A stretch of 10,002 bases of DNA, taken from assembly GCA_045600065.1 (NCBI GenBank), contig JAZRXE010000014.1:1-10002 (forward strand), in the 5' to 3' direction. The notes under the pieces were generated by a model that was not told the origin of the DNA, did no database searches, and saw only the letters and a list, made by a program, of their open reading frames with translations. A program made the translations under genes and the position numbers. This DNA is from RGIG2707 sp045600065. Its GTDB lineage: Bacteria > Bacillota > Clostridia > Peptostreptococcales > Anaerovoracaceae. Shown one piece after another: positions 1 to 7,400 of the stretch. The stretch's first letter is position 1. Each line of letters begins with the position of its first letter.

Positions 1-316
1 CAAGCAGATAGCGTTTTGCCCTTCTTGCAACCGGCGTTTTTATCGAAAACAATCTATGTTCGACCAAAACTGCAATCCAGTTGAGTATTGTGTAATCCGG
101 TCCGTTCAGATTCAACACATTAAGGTATTCCGTATCCAAAGAATATCGGTTTGAAAAGCCGTCCCTCAGAGAGGATACAGCCCATTCTTTCGCCAAAGCA
201 TCGCTCTCGGTGCAGTAAAAACCAAGCCCGAAATCGTTATTTTTTCCCCCTTTTCCAAACTCAGGCACTTCAACAATCTTTTCGGAGCCATGATATATTG
301 TAATCAGCTTATCCAT
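1..316 (-). CDS. DUF3990 family protein (ADP-ribosyltransferase-like), 3'-truncated by window edge
   Basis: Only the first 105 codons are in the window; the gene continues beyond position 1. The start is the ATG at 316-314, with a strong GGAGGG ribosome binding site (complement of 324-329) seven bases upstream. The visible protein has YHGS at residues 8-11, NDFGLGFYCT at 27-36 and KEWA at 43-46, the characteristic N-terminal signature of DUF3990. That family is related to ADP-ribosyltransferases; members are often about 150-220 residues and lie in small accessory modules, often next to a small DUF3791 protein. His9 and Tyr34 could correspond to the conserved H and Y of the ART fold; this is inference, and the C-terminal acidic residue is outside the window. 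No antitoxin-like gene is visible upstream, so any partner would lie to the left. The biological role of the family (toxin, effector or defence) is not settled. Confidence 0.8.
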   Translation of the reverse strand, partial: MDKLITIYHGSEKIVEVPEFGKGGKNNDFGLGFYCTESDALAKEWAVSSLRDGFSNRYSLDTEYLNVLNLNGPDYTILNWIAVLVEHRLFSIKTPVARRAKRYLL

Positions 317-344
317 GTTATTTCCCTCCGTTTTTTTTGCCATT

Positions 345-373
345 ATTGTATCACTAAAGTGATAGTTTGTTAA
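345..373 (-). promoter_or_regulatory. Promoter of the DUF3990 gene
   Basis: Reading the minus strand there is a -35 box TTAACA (373-368), exactly 17 bases of spacer, and a -10 box TACAAT (350-345). Each box matches the sigma-A consensus at five of six positions. The predicted transcription start is near 338, leaving a leader of about 22 nucleotides that contains the GGAGGG site. The spacer is almost entirely filled by a perfect palindrome (see 349-364), so a bound regulator would directly block RNA polymerase. Confidence 0.7.
349..364. promoter_or_regulatory. Palindromic operator candidate 1 (within promoter spacer)
   Basis: A perfect inverted repeat, TATCACT-AA-AGTGATA, with 7-base arms. 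It lies between the -35 and -10 elements of the DUF3990 promoter and overlaps the first bases of the -10 box. The TATCAC half-site also occurs in the palindrome at 392-407, which suggests one dimeric DNA-binding protein, for example a Cro/C1-type helix-turn-helix repressor. The regulator is not in the window. Confidence 0.6.
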
Positions 374-391
374 GCGGTACGGAATATTTTG

Positions 392-407
392 TATCACCGA
401 AGTGATA
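392..407. promoter_or_regulatory. Palindromic operator candidate 2 (upstream copy)
   Basis: A perfect inverted repeat, TATCAC-CGAA-GTGATA, with 6-base arms, sharing the outer half-sites of the palindrome at 349-364. The two centres are 43 bases apart, close to four helical turns, so proteins bound at both would face the same side of the DNA. Both copies are followed on the minus strand by ACAA(A/T), so the second may be an old duplicate of the promoter/operator unit, but it has no recognisable -35 box. Confidence 0.5.
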
Positions 408-450
408 TCAGATGGTTGTATTATTGGGTCTGCCATTCCATTTTATACGA

Positions 451-627
451 TTAATATGCAAGAAAGCCACAGTCGGCAGGAATAATGGCTACAGGGAGCA
501 CAAGAGCGATCCTTTCATACGTTCGGGGTGTCCATTCTAAAATCAGTGCACTGACAGCAGAAATCATCAGAAAAAGAACGATGGCAATCGTGATATAATT
601 GTCATCGTCCTTTGCATATGAAACTAA
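451..627 (-). pseudogene. Remnant of a small membrane protein (no start codon)
   Basis: This is an open stretch of 58 codons ending at TAA (453-451) with no ATG, GTG or TTG near its beginning. The translation contains DDDNYITI followed by two hydrophobic segments (about IAIVLFLMISAVSALIL and IALVLPVAIIP) separated by EWTPRTYER, so it looks like a genuine two-helix membrane fragment. A Shine-Dalgarno-like AAAGGA lies at the right place, but the ATG codons after it are in another frame and reach a stop within 17 codons. This fits a decayed 5' end or a frameshift. The family is not recognised. The rest of 408-685 shows nothing else that reads as a gene. Confidence 0.35.
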
Positions 628-659
628 TTATTATGTTTTGACAGTAATCATGTTGAAAT

Positions 660-708
660 AAGGCTTACTTCGCGATGTTCTCCTATCAATGAGTCTTTGC
701 TAAGCCTT
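660..708. repeat. Inverted repeat flanking the stop codon of the small membrane protein gene
   Basis: AAGGCTTA (660-667) and TAAGCCTT (701-708) are perfect 8-base complements separated by 33 bases. The pair spans the stop codon of the minus-strand gene ending at 686. It could form a 3'-end hairpin on that transcript, but the loop is long and only a weak T-rich run follows, so it is not a convincing intrinsic terminator. Confidence 0.35.
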
Positions 709-1072
709 CAAGCATATAGCCAATAACTTTCACAATCCATGCGACCTCCAGCAAAGCCAGAATCCAGGTATAGTTTGTGGGCATCAGAAAAATGCAGGCC
801 AGTCTTCCTTTAATTGTCTTTACCCATTTGAAAGCCAGAATAACGCTTATTGTTATTGACAGAAATAACCCAATGGCCATGCCAATAATAATTACTTCTC
901 CTAATACTTCATCACTTGTGCTACGCAAAATTCCGGCAACTGACTTTGATATTGCAAAACATGCTATCTGAATTGCTGTAGTGATAAGCAGTATCTTGAA
1001 GTATGCTTTATAGGCTTTCATCGCTTTATCTCTTTTTATATTACACCTAAGGATACAATTTATATCCATCAT
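686..1072 (-). CDS. Small hypothetical membrane protein
   Basis: 128 residues from the ATG at 1072-1070. A TTG nine bases further upstream also opens the frame, but it sits only one base from the GAGG ribosome-binding motif, whereas the ATG lies about ten bases from it. A second in-frame ATG follows immediately. The protein has a short basic N-terminus (CNIKRDKAMKAYKAYFK) and then three to four hydrophobic segments: around LLITTAIQIACFAI, VIIIGMAIGLFLSITISVILAF, a weaker one near LACIFLMP and WILALLEVAWIVKVIGYML. I see no catalytic motif and do not recognise the family. It lies in the AT-rich left part of the window, downstream of the lipoprotein gene on the same strand with a gap of about 100 bases, so it may be cotranscribed with it or have its own promoter. 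Confidence 0.55.
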   Translation of the reverse strand: MMDINCILRCNIKRDKAMKAYKAYFKILLITTAIQIACFAISKSVAGILRSTSDEVLGEVIIIGMAIGLFLSITISVILAFKWVKTIKGRLACIFLMPTNYTWILALLEVAWIVKVIGYMLEGLAKTH

Positions 1073-1171
1073 ATTTTCCAAACCTCGTGTCTGCGTATAT
1101 GTATGCTGCTCTTCGGTTTTGCCGACAGGGCCTTAAATTCAAGCCGCGTTTTTCTGCGATAGCCGGTGCTG

Positions 1172-2284
1172 CTACATAAACAGACCTGACAGACCCGGGT
1201 CTGTCACGACCTTCATCATAAGGGCGTAGCCCAACTGCTGGGCTATGGCGCTCAGATCTTCTTCCTTAAGGTTTTCAATATTGAGAGTCTGCGTGATGCC
1301 TGCCTCCAGCTCATCTGCCGACGCAAGAACGGCATCTCCCCTGGTGCCGCTGATGCCTATCTCAATGCGGTCTTTGCCGAGATTGTATCCCACGTTGCCG
1401 TTTACCGCGCTGTCCTTGCAGCTGAAGGTCATAAAGTAGCTGAGGACTTCTCCTGCGGGGTTGACCATGTGCAGATCGGCACTGAAGTGATCAGTCAGCA
1501 CGCTTCCGTTGCTCAGGCCCAGGTTGATGGTGATGGTATAATTATCGGAAGTGCTCATGCTGCATTCGGCAGCTCTGATCACACCGTCTCTGATTGCGTA
1601 GACTATGTCCGCGTCTCCGAGGTTTTCGGCACTGAAGACCAGCTTGTCATCGGGATCCTCATCGTCGTCTCTGTCCCTGAACATGTCATAGACGGTCTGT
1701 GCAAATGCTGAGACTTTATCGGCCGGGATGACGCTTTTGCAGATCCGGCAGGCAGCGCTCTCGTCTGTCATGAAGCTGCTCTCTCCGTTGTCGGTCCAGC
1801 TGAGTCCCTCCAGCATGGCATCGTAGGCGGCCTTCAGCTCTGCCTGATCGACGCTCCGGCTGCGGCCGGAGTCCGGGCTTATGAGAAATTTGTATTCGGG
1901 AAGATAATCCTTGCAGTACAGCGCGGTGCCTTCTTCAGATCTGATCACGCTGATGCTTCCGAGATCTGTCTGGCCCAGATGCAGGGATATATCTGCCTGA
2001 CCGTCCTTCTGTGTACCGTTGAACCTGATCCCAACATATGAACTGTCCAGCACATCCTTCAGCTGGTCAGGGGGCTGCTCGCTGCTTGTCAGTCCTGTTA
2101 TGCGAAGCTTCAGATCGCAGGACTGCGCTGTGCCTGCAAAATCCGTCAGCTCGGCGGTAAGAGCTGAGCGTGCCTCGCTTACCAGCTCGTCTGCTGTCTT
2201 TTCCTTTGCGCCGCAGGCAGTCATGGTAAGCACCATCAGGCCTGCAAGTATGATCGCTAAAAGTCTTTTTGCGGTTTTTGTCAT
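1172..2284 (-). CDS. Predicted lipoprotein of unknown function
   Basis: 370 residues; the ATG at 2284-2282 has a perfect GGAGG (complement of 2292-2296) seven bases upstream. The N-terminus is a lipoprotein signal peptide: a basic MTKTAKR, a hydrophobic core to residue 20, then LTMTACG with the lipidated cysteine at position 24. The mature protein should be anchored to the outer face of the cytoplasmic membrane. The remainder is about 345 residues rich in alternating hydrophobic/polar segments suggesting a beta-rich fold, with an acidic patch (DRDDDEDPDD). The general layout recalls LolA/LprG-like lipoproteins, but no diagnostic motif is visible and this is only a guess. The final codons contain a 20-base palindrome (1187-1206). 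The gene is divergent from the P1 peptidase and shares a short regulatory interval with it. No transporter subunits lie beside it, so a solute-binding role is not supported. Confidence 0.85.
   Translation of the reverse strand: MTKTAKRLLAIILAGLMVLTMTACGAKEKTADELVSEARSALTAELTDFAGTAQSCDLKLRITGLTSSEQPPDQLKDVLDSSYVGIRFNGTQKDGQADISLHLGQTDLGSISVIRSEEGTALYCKDYLPEYKFLISPDSGRSRSVDQAELKAAYDAMLEGLSWTDNGESSFMTDESAACRICKSVIPADKVSAFAQTVYDMFRDRDDDEDPDDKLVFSAENLGDADIVYAIRDGVIRAAECSMSTSDNYTITINLGLSNGSVLTDHFSADLHMVNPAGEVLSYFMTFSCKDSAVNGNVGYNLGKDRIEIGISGTRGDAVLASADELEAGITQTLNIENLKEEDLSAIAQQLGYALMMKVVTDPGLSGLFM
1187..1206. repeat. Perfect 20-base palindrome in the 3' end of the lipoprotein gene
   Basis: The arm TGACAGACCC is followed without a spacer by its exact reverse complement, centred on CCCGGG. 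On the minus strand it encodes part of the C-terminal TDPGLS and ends 13 bases before the stop codon. In RNA it could fold to an eight-pair stem with a four-base loop. There is no T-run after it, so it is not a standard terminator. Confidence 0.6.
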
Positions 2285-2308
2285 TGTATTTCCTCCATAT
2301 TTATTAAT

Positions 2309-2317
2309 AATATATCA
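2309..2317 (-). promoter_or_regulatory. Extended -10 promoter candidate for the lipoprotein gene
   Basis: On the minus strand TG-A-TATATT (2317-2309) resembles an extended -10 element; no good -35 box is found at 16-18 bases. The predicted start near 2302 would leave a leader of about 18 bases that just includes the GGAGG site. Confidence 0.4.
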
Positions 2318-2331
2318 GTTTTGATTCATCG

Positions 2332-2340
2332 TGGTATAAT
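2332..2340 (+). promoter_or_regulatory. Extended -10 promoter candidate for the P1 peptidase gene
   Basis: TG-G-TATAAT is a perfect extended -10 element. No -35 box is found at normal spacing; the nearby TTGATT (2321-2326) is too close. Transcription would begin near 2347, giving a leader of about 56 bases that ends in the AAGGAG ribosome binding site (2392-2397). Confidence 0.55.
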
Positions 2341-2402
2341 GTTACAGGAATTTAATAGTGATGCAGCTGGCACAGGCGCACAGCCATCCATAAGGAGAGT
2401 AT

Positions 2403-3419
2403 ATGGGCATAGATTCAAACGATCTCAGCTTCGGCAAGCTCAAAAAGGGACCGAGAAACAAAATAAGCGATGTTCCCGGAGTGCTGGTCGGCCATGTGAC
2501 CCTGGCTGAGGGCTCCATGCAGACCGGAGTAACGGCGCTTATACCCGGCCCTGGATCTGCCTTCAGGGAAAAATTCCCCGCGGCGGTCCATGTGATAAAC
2601 GGCTTCGGAAAAAGCACGGGGCTGATGCAGGTGGAAGAGCTTGGGACTCTTGAAGCACCCATTCTTATGACAAATACATTCTCCGTGGCTGCCTGCACAG
2701 AGGGTCTGCTCAGCTACATGCTGGACTGCCACCCCGAGATAGGCCTTTCTGCGGGCACCGTAAACACCGTGGTCACCGAATGCAACGACGGCAGGCTCAA
2801 CGCCATCAGAGAGCGCTTTGTAAGGCCGGAGCATGCCCTGCAGGCCCTGGAAAACGCCTCTGCAGACTTCGAGGAGGGTGCCGTGGGCGCAGGCAGGGGC
2901 ATGGTCTGCTACGGCTATAAGGGCGGTATAGGCTCGGCCTCGCGTATCGTGGAGGCAGGCGGCAGGGAGTATACCGTCGGCGCGCTTCTCATGACCAATT
3001 TCGGCTCCAAAGGCGATCTGAGTATATGCGGCAGAAGGGCGGAGCCCCGGGAAGCCTCCGAGCCGGACAAGGGATCTTGTATAATTATCCTTGCGACGGA
3101 TATGCCGCTGAGCACCAGACAGCTTAAGCGCTGCGCCCGGAGAGCCCAGAACGGTCTCGCCCGCACCGGCTCTGTCACGGGCAACGGCAGCGGCGAGGTG
3201 GTCATAGCCTTCGGCACGGCCCTTCGCATACCTCACGACGGAGACAGCCTTGTGCAGGGCAGTTTTCTGAAGGAAGATCTTATGGACGCAGTGTTCCGCG
3301 CAGTAGGCGAATGTGTGGAGGAAAGCGTAATTTCTTCTTTGTATCACGCATGCACCGTGGAAGGCCGGGATGGGAATATAGTCAGATCTGCCGGCGACTG
3401 CGGGCTGTTTGATATGTGA
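2403..3419 (+). CDS. P1 family peptidase (DmpA/BapA-like aminopeptidase)
   Basis: 338 residues, a normal length for the family; the ATG at 2403 follows AAGGAG by five bases. The protein matches the self-processing DmpA/BapA (L-aminopeptidase/D-esterase) group of Ntn-type hydrolases along its length: ISDVPGVLVGHVT at 21-33, VGAGRGMVCYGYKGGIGSASR-type segment at 161-181, LLMTNFG at 195-201, KGSCIIILATDMPL at 223-236, and ARTGS...NGSGE at 253-265. In DmpA a Gly-Ser bond is cleaved to make alpha and beta chains, and the freed serine is the nucleophile. Here that bond is Gly224-Ser225, so Ser225 is the expected catalytic residue, with Ser263 and Glu265 in the NGSGE loop as further active-site candidates. 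Known members remove N-terminal residues from small peptides, and some act on D- or beta-amino acids; the substrate here cannot be told. There is no signal peptide, so it is cytoplasmic. It probably has its own promoter at 2332-2340. Confidence 0.93.
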   Translation: MGIDSNDLSFGKLKKGPRNKISDVPGVLVGHVTLAEGSMQTGVTALIPGPGSAFREKFPAAVHVINGFGKSTGLMQVEELGTLEAPILMTNTFSVAACTEGLLSYMLDCHPEIGLSAGTVNTVVTECNDGRLNAIRERFVRPEHALQALENASADFEEGAVGAGRGMVCYGYKGGIGSASRIVEAGGREYTVGALLMTNFGSKGDLSICGRRAEPREASEPDKGSCIIILATDMPLSTRQLKRCARRAQNGLARTGSVTGNGSGEVVIAFGTALRIPHDGDSLVQGSFLKEDLMDAVFRAVGECVEESVISSLYHACTVEGRDGNIVRSAGDCGLFDM

Positions 3420-3529
3420 TTTTCTGCAACAAAATGGTTTAAAATGTAGATTATAAGAAGTTGTAATGAAGATTGTGTAAATTTGGTGTTGCAATTTTGT
3501 TAATGATAAATTAATAATTGAGGTGTACT
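3420..3529 (+). promoter_or_regulatory. AT-rich intergenic region, probable promoter of the nudC operon
   Basis: This 110-base gap is sharply AT-rich against its GC-richer neighbours, as expected for a promoter. The best candidate elements are TTGGTG (3483-3488) with TGATAAATT (3504-3512), which is an extended -10 shape with 18-base spacing, or TTGCAA (3489-3494) 17 bases before TAATAA. Neither is convincing. AACAAAAT (3427-3434) and ATTTTGTT (3493-3500) are complementary but far apart. There is no clear terminator after the P1 peptidase, so read-through is possible. Confidence 0.3.
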
Positions 3530-4447
3530 ATGATTCAGGACACAAGACCATATAAATTGATGAATCAGTATCAGCCCAAGGCGGCTGAAAATGATTCCAG
3601 GCTTCTCATATTCAGGAACAAGGAGATACTTTGCACGGAAGAAAACAAGTGCCTGGTATTTCCGACTGCCGGTGATTTGATTTTGGAGTGTCAGAAAGCA
3701 GGCAGGCAGTGCCCGGAATTGAGATATCTTTTCAGCATAGGACCTGAGGATTTCTTTATGCCCGCCGAGATCTGGGATAAAGAGGACTCAAAGCTGCTGG
3801 GAAGCCGTCCGGCTTCCTCCGAATGTGTAAAGGCCGCGGATCTTCTGGCGGAAAAATGGCAATTCACAGGAATCAACGATATCAGAGAACTGCTGCCCAT
3901 GGAAAACGTGCTGGCGGCAGCCACCGGCTGGCATCTTGCCTGGTGGTACAGGCAGAATCAGCGCTGCGGCATATGCGGTCATCTGATGGAGCACGACGGT
4001 AAGCTCAGGGCTTTGCGCTGTCCCGAGTGCGGCAATATGGTCTTCCCGAAAATCCAGCCTGCTGTGATCGTAGGTGTCAGGAACGGTGAAAAGCTGCTCA
4101 TGACCAAGTACGCCGGCAGGGCATTCACACATTATGCTCTGGTTGCAGGCTTTGCCGAAATAGGCGAAAGCATAGAAGAGACTGTGGCCAGGGAGGTCAT
4201 GGAGGAAACCGGAGTCAAAGTCAAGAACATCACATATTACGCGAGCCAGCCCTGGGGCTTTGATGCCGATCTTCTGATGGGCTTTTACTGCGACCTTGAC
4301 GGAAGCGGGGAGATCAGCATGGATGACGGCGAGCTTGCGGCGGCAGAGTGGATAGACAGATCCGATGTGCCCGTGCGTTCGGATACTTTGAGCCTGACTT
4401 CTTTTATGATCAATCAGTTCAGAGAAGGAAAAGATAAAGATCTGTAA
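3530..4447 (+). CDS. nudC: NADH pyrophosphatase (NudC-like Nudix hydrolase)
   Basis: 305 residues from the ATG at 3530, preceded by GAGG at 3520-3523. An upstream in-frame TTG at 3518 overlaps that site and is unlikely. The layout is that of NudC: an N-terminal region to about 140, a four-cysteine zinc ribbon (CGIC at 146-149 and CPEC at 164-167), then a Nudix domain. The Nudix box at 207-229 fits GX5EX7REUXEEXGU exactly (Gly207, Glu213, REVMEETGV at 221-229). It is followed by SQPW at 239-242, the hallmark of NADH-preferring Nudix enzymes. The textbook continuation SQPWPFPxS is SQPWGFDADLL here. NudC cleaves the pyrophosphate of NADH to NMNH and AMP, and E. coli NudC removes NAD caps from RNA. 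The stop overlaps the next start (TAATG), so translation with the activase gene is probably coupled. Confidence 0.93.
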   Translation: MIQDTRPYKLMNQYQPKAAENDSRLLIFRNKEILCTEENKCLVFPTAGDLILECQKAGRQCPELRYLFSIGPEDFFMPAEIWDKEDSKLLGSRPASSECVKAADLLAEKWQFTGINDIRELLPMENVLAAATGWHLAWWYRQNQRCGICGHLMEHDGKLRALRCPECGNMVFPKIQPAVIVGVRNGEKLLMTKYAGRAFTHYALVAGFAEIGESIEETVAREVMEETGVKVKNITYYASQPWGFDADLLMGFYCDLDGSGEISMDDGELAAAEWIDRSDVPVRSDTLSLTSFMINQFREGKDKDL

Positions 4448-7400
4448 TGGATTGGATAGAATCGCTTAAGATTTTTTCTGCCGGATACGAGCATCCCCTT
4501 GTAGGGATGGACATAGGAAGTACAACAGCCAAACTGGTAATCATCGATGGCGGCGAGCTGGTCTGGCAGAGATACGAGCGCCATTTTTCCATGGTCAGGA
4601 CCAAGGCTCTGGAGCTTATGGAAGAGGCAGGCGCTGTGCTGAAGGGCCGGAACTTCTATGCTTCGGTATCAGGTTCCTCCGGACTTGGACTTGCAAAGGC
4701 CGCAGGCCTTCCTTTTGTCCAGGAGGTTTTTGCCACTGCCCAGGTCGTGGAGGTTCTGGAGCCTCTCACCGACGCTGTGGTAGAGCTTGGCGGAGAGGAC
4801 GCTAAGGTCATATTCTTTAAGGGCGGCATGGATGAACGCATGAACGGAAGCTGTGCAGGCGGCACCGGAGCCTTCATCGATCAGATGGCCACTCTTCTTT
4901 CGTTGTCCGTAGACGAGATGGATAAGCTCAGCCTGCAGGCAGAACGCAGCTATTCCATAGCCTCGCGCTGCGGAGTCTTCGCAAAATCGGACATTCAGCC
5001 ATTGCTCAATCAGGGCGCGGACAAGGCCGATATCGCTTCCAGCATCTTTCAGGCTGTTGTGGACCAGACCATAGCAGGTCTTGCCCAGGGCAGGCGCATA
5101 GAGGGCAGAGTGATGTTTCTCGGAGGCCCCCTTTACTACTGCAAGGGCCTCAGGCAGCATTTCAAGGATACCCTGGGTCTTTCGGACGAGGACGCGGTTT
5201 TTCCCGAATACGCGCTGATATCGGTTGCGCTGGGCGCGGCTATTTACGGGGCAAGGCAGCAGAGCCTTTACAGCTACGAAGACTTTATAAAGGCCCTTGA
5301 AGGTGCAAAGGCGGCACAGCCTCCGGTAAAGGGTCAGAAGCCCCTGTTCGAGTCTCAGGAGGATTATCAGGCTTTTTCCGCCCGCCACAGCAGGGCGGAT
5401 GTCAGACGTGTTCCCATAGAGCATTACAGCGGCAGGGCCTATCTCGGCATAGACTGCGGCAGCACCACTACCAAGCTGGTTCTCATAAGCCCCGATGCGG
5501 AAATACTATATTCTTATTACGGCTCCAATCAGGGCAGTCCCGTGGACGTGGTTAGAGATCAGCTGAAGGAGATATACAGGCTCGGCGAGGGGCGCGTAAC
5601 CATATGCGCAGGTGCCGTCACAGGCTACGGGGAGGAGCTTATACAAAAGGCTTTTCATCTGGACGGAGGCCTGGTGGAGACAATGGCGCACTACAGCGCT
5701 GCCAGATTTTTCAACCCCGATGTGGATTTTATAATGGACATCGGCGGCCAGGATATGAAGTGCCTGTCCATCAAAAACGGAGCCATAGATTCCATAATCC
5801 TTAATGAAGCCTGCTCTTCGGGCTGCGGGTCTTTTATAGAGACCTTTGCCAGAGCTCTGGGCTATCCCATAGACGAATTCGCCCGGCTGGGGCTGTTTGC
5901 CCGCAATCCCGTGGATCTGGGCAGCCGCTGCACGGTGTTTATGAATTCCTCTGTCAAGCAGGCTCAGAAGGACGGTGCGGAGATCCCGGACATATCTGCC
6001 GGACTTTCCATGAGCATAGTCAAAAACGCCCTGTACAAGGTTTTGCGCGTGCAGAGTGCTGATGCTCTGGGCAGAAACATAGTCGTTCAGGGCGGCACCT
6101 TCCTTAATGACGCGGTGCTGCGCTCCTTCGAAAGAGAGCTTGGAGGCAATGTTATAAGGCCTGAGATCGCGGGGCTGATGGGGGCATTCGGTGCGGCTCT
6201 GTACGCCGAAAGGCTGGGCCTTGAAAGATCTTCGATTATAGGGCCTAAGGAACTGGATGAGTTTGCCTGCAGATCCCAGAGCTTCAACTGCGGAGGCTGC
6301 ACCAATCACTGCGCCCTGACTGTAAATATATTTTCCGACGGCAGCCGTTTCGTATCCGGAAACAAGTGCGACAAGCCCTCCGGGGCAGGGGCGGAAAAGC
6401 CCGGGCTTCCCAATATCTACAGATACAAGCGTCAGCAGATGGAGGCCCTTATGGCAGATCGCGGAGAGGGCAGATATACCATAGGCCTGCCCTTATCTCT
6501 CGGAATGTACGAGCTGGCTCCCCTGTGGCACGCCCTGTTCAGGGATCTGGGCTTCAGGGTGATAATGAGCGGCTTTTCCGATAAGGACATATATGTAAAG
6601 GGCCAGTATACCATTCCTTCGGACACGGCATGCTACCCGGCCAAGCTTATGCACGGCCATGTGGAAAGCCTCATAGAGCAGGGCGTAGACGCGGTTTTTT
6701 ATCCCTGCCTTACCTATAATGTCCATGAGTCGGACAAGACAGACAATTTCTACAACTGCCCCGTGGTGGCATATTATCCCGAGGTGCTCAAGGGCAACAT
6801 GGGCGATATGGGCGGCGTCAGCTTCCTCAAGCCCTATCTGAACATAAACGATGAGAAGTATCTGATAAACGGCCTGTACGAGTGCCTTTCCGGTCGTTTT
6901 GAGGGAATTACCCGTGCCGGGGTAAAACACGCCGCAGAAGAGGGCCTGCGGGCATACAGAGGGTATATGGAGACAGTAAGGTCCGAGGGCGCAAGGGCAA
7001 TGGATATCGCCAGGGCAGAGGGACTGCCCATAATCGTGCTCTGCGGCAGGCCTTATCATGTGGATCCGGGCATTTGCCAGGGCATGGACAGCCTCATAGA
7101 ATCCCTGGGCTTTGCCGTGGTCAGCGAGGACTGCGTCTGTAGCCTTGTGGAGCCCGGCAGGGTCAATGTGCTCAACCAGTGGGTCTATCATTCCAGGCTG
7201 TACAGTGCGGCAAAATACGTGTCCATGCACAAGGACTGCCAGCTGGTGCAGCTGGTATCCTTCGGCTGCGGTCTGGATGCCATAACCACAGACGAGGTGC
7301 GCAGCATACTCGAAGCCAACGGAAAGCTTTACACTCAGATAAAAATCGACGAAATCAGTAATCCCGGAGCTGCAAAAATAAGGCTTCGCAGCCTGATGGG

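Noticed and set aside
638..643. A perfect TTGACA on the plus strand
   Set aside because: No -10 element lies 16-18 bases downstream and no plus-strand gene follows.
408..1170. CRISPR array, tRNA or insertion-sequence ends in the AT-rich left region
   Set aside because: No regularly spaced repeats, cloverleaf-like sequence or transposase frame was seen; the palindromes at 349-407 are only two copies with different centres.
1854..1871. A hairpin of CTCCGGC and GCCGGAG with a four-base loop inside the lipoprotein gene
   Set aside because: It is short, in the middle of a coding region, without a T-run, and expected now and then in GC-richer coding sequence.
2415..3494. A 359-codon minus-strand open frame opposite the P1 peptidase
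   Set aside because: The plus strand gives a full, motif-bearing P1 peptidase with a good ribosome binding site; the antisense frame has no recognisable domain and is a codon-bias shadow.
3518..3529. TTG start four codons upstream of the nudC ATG
   Set aside because: The TTG overlaps the GAGG ribosome binding motif that serves the ATG at 3530.
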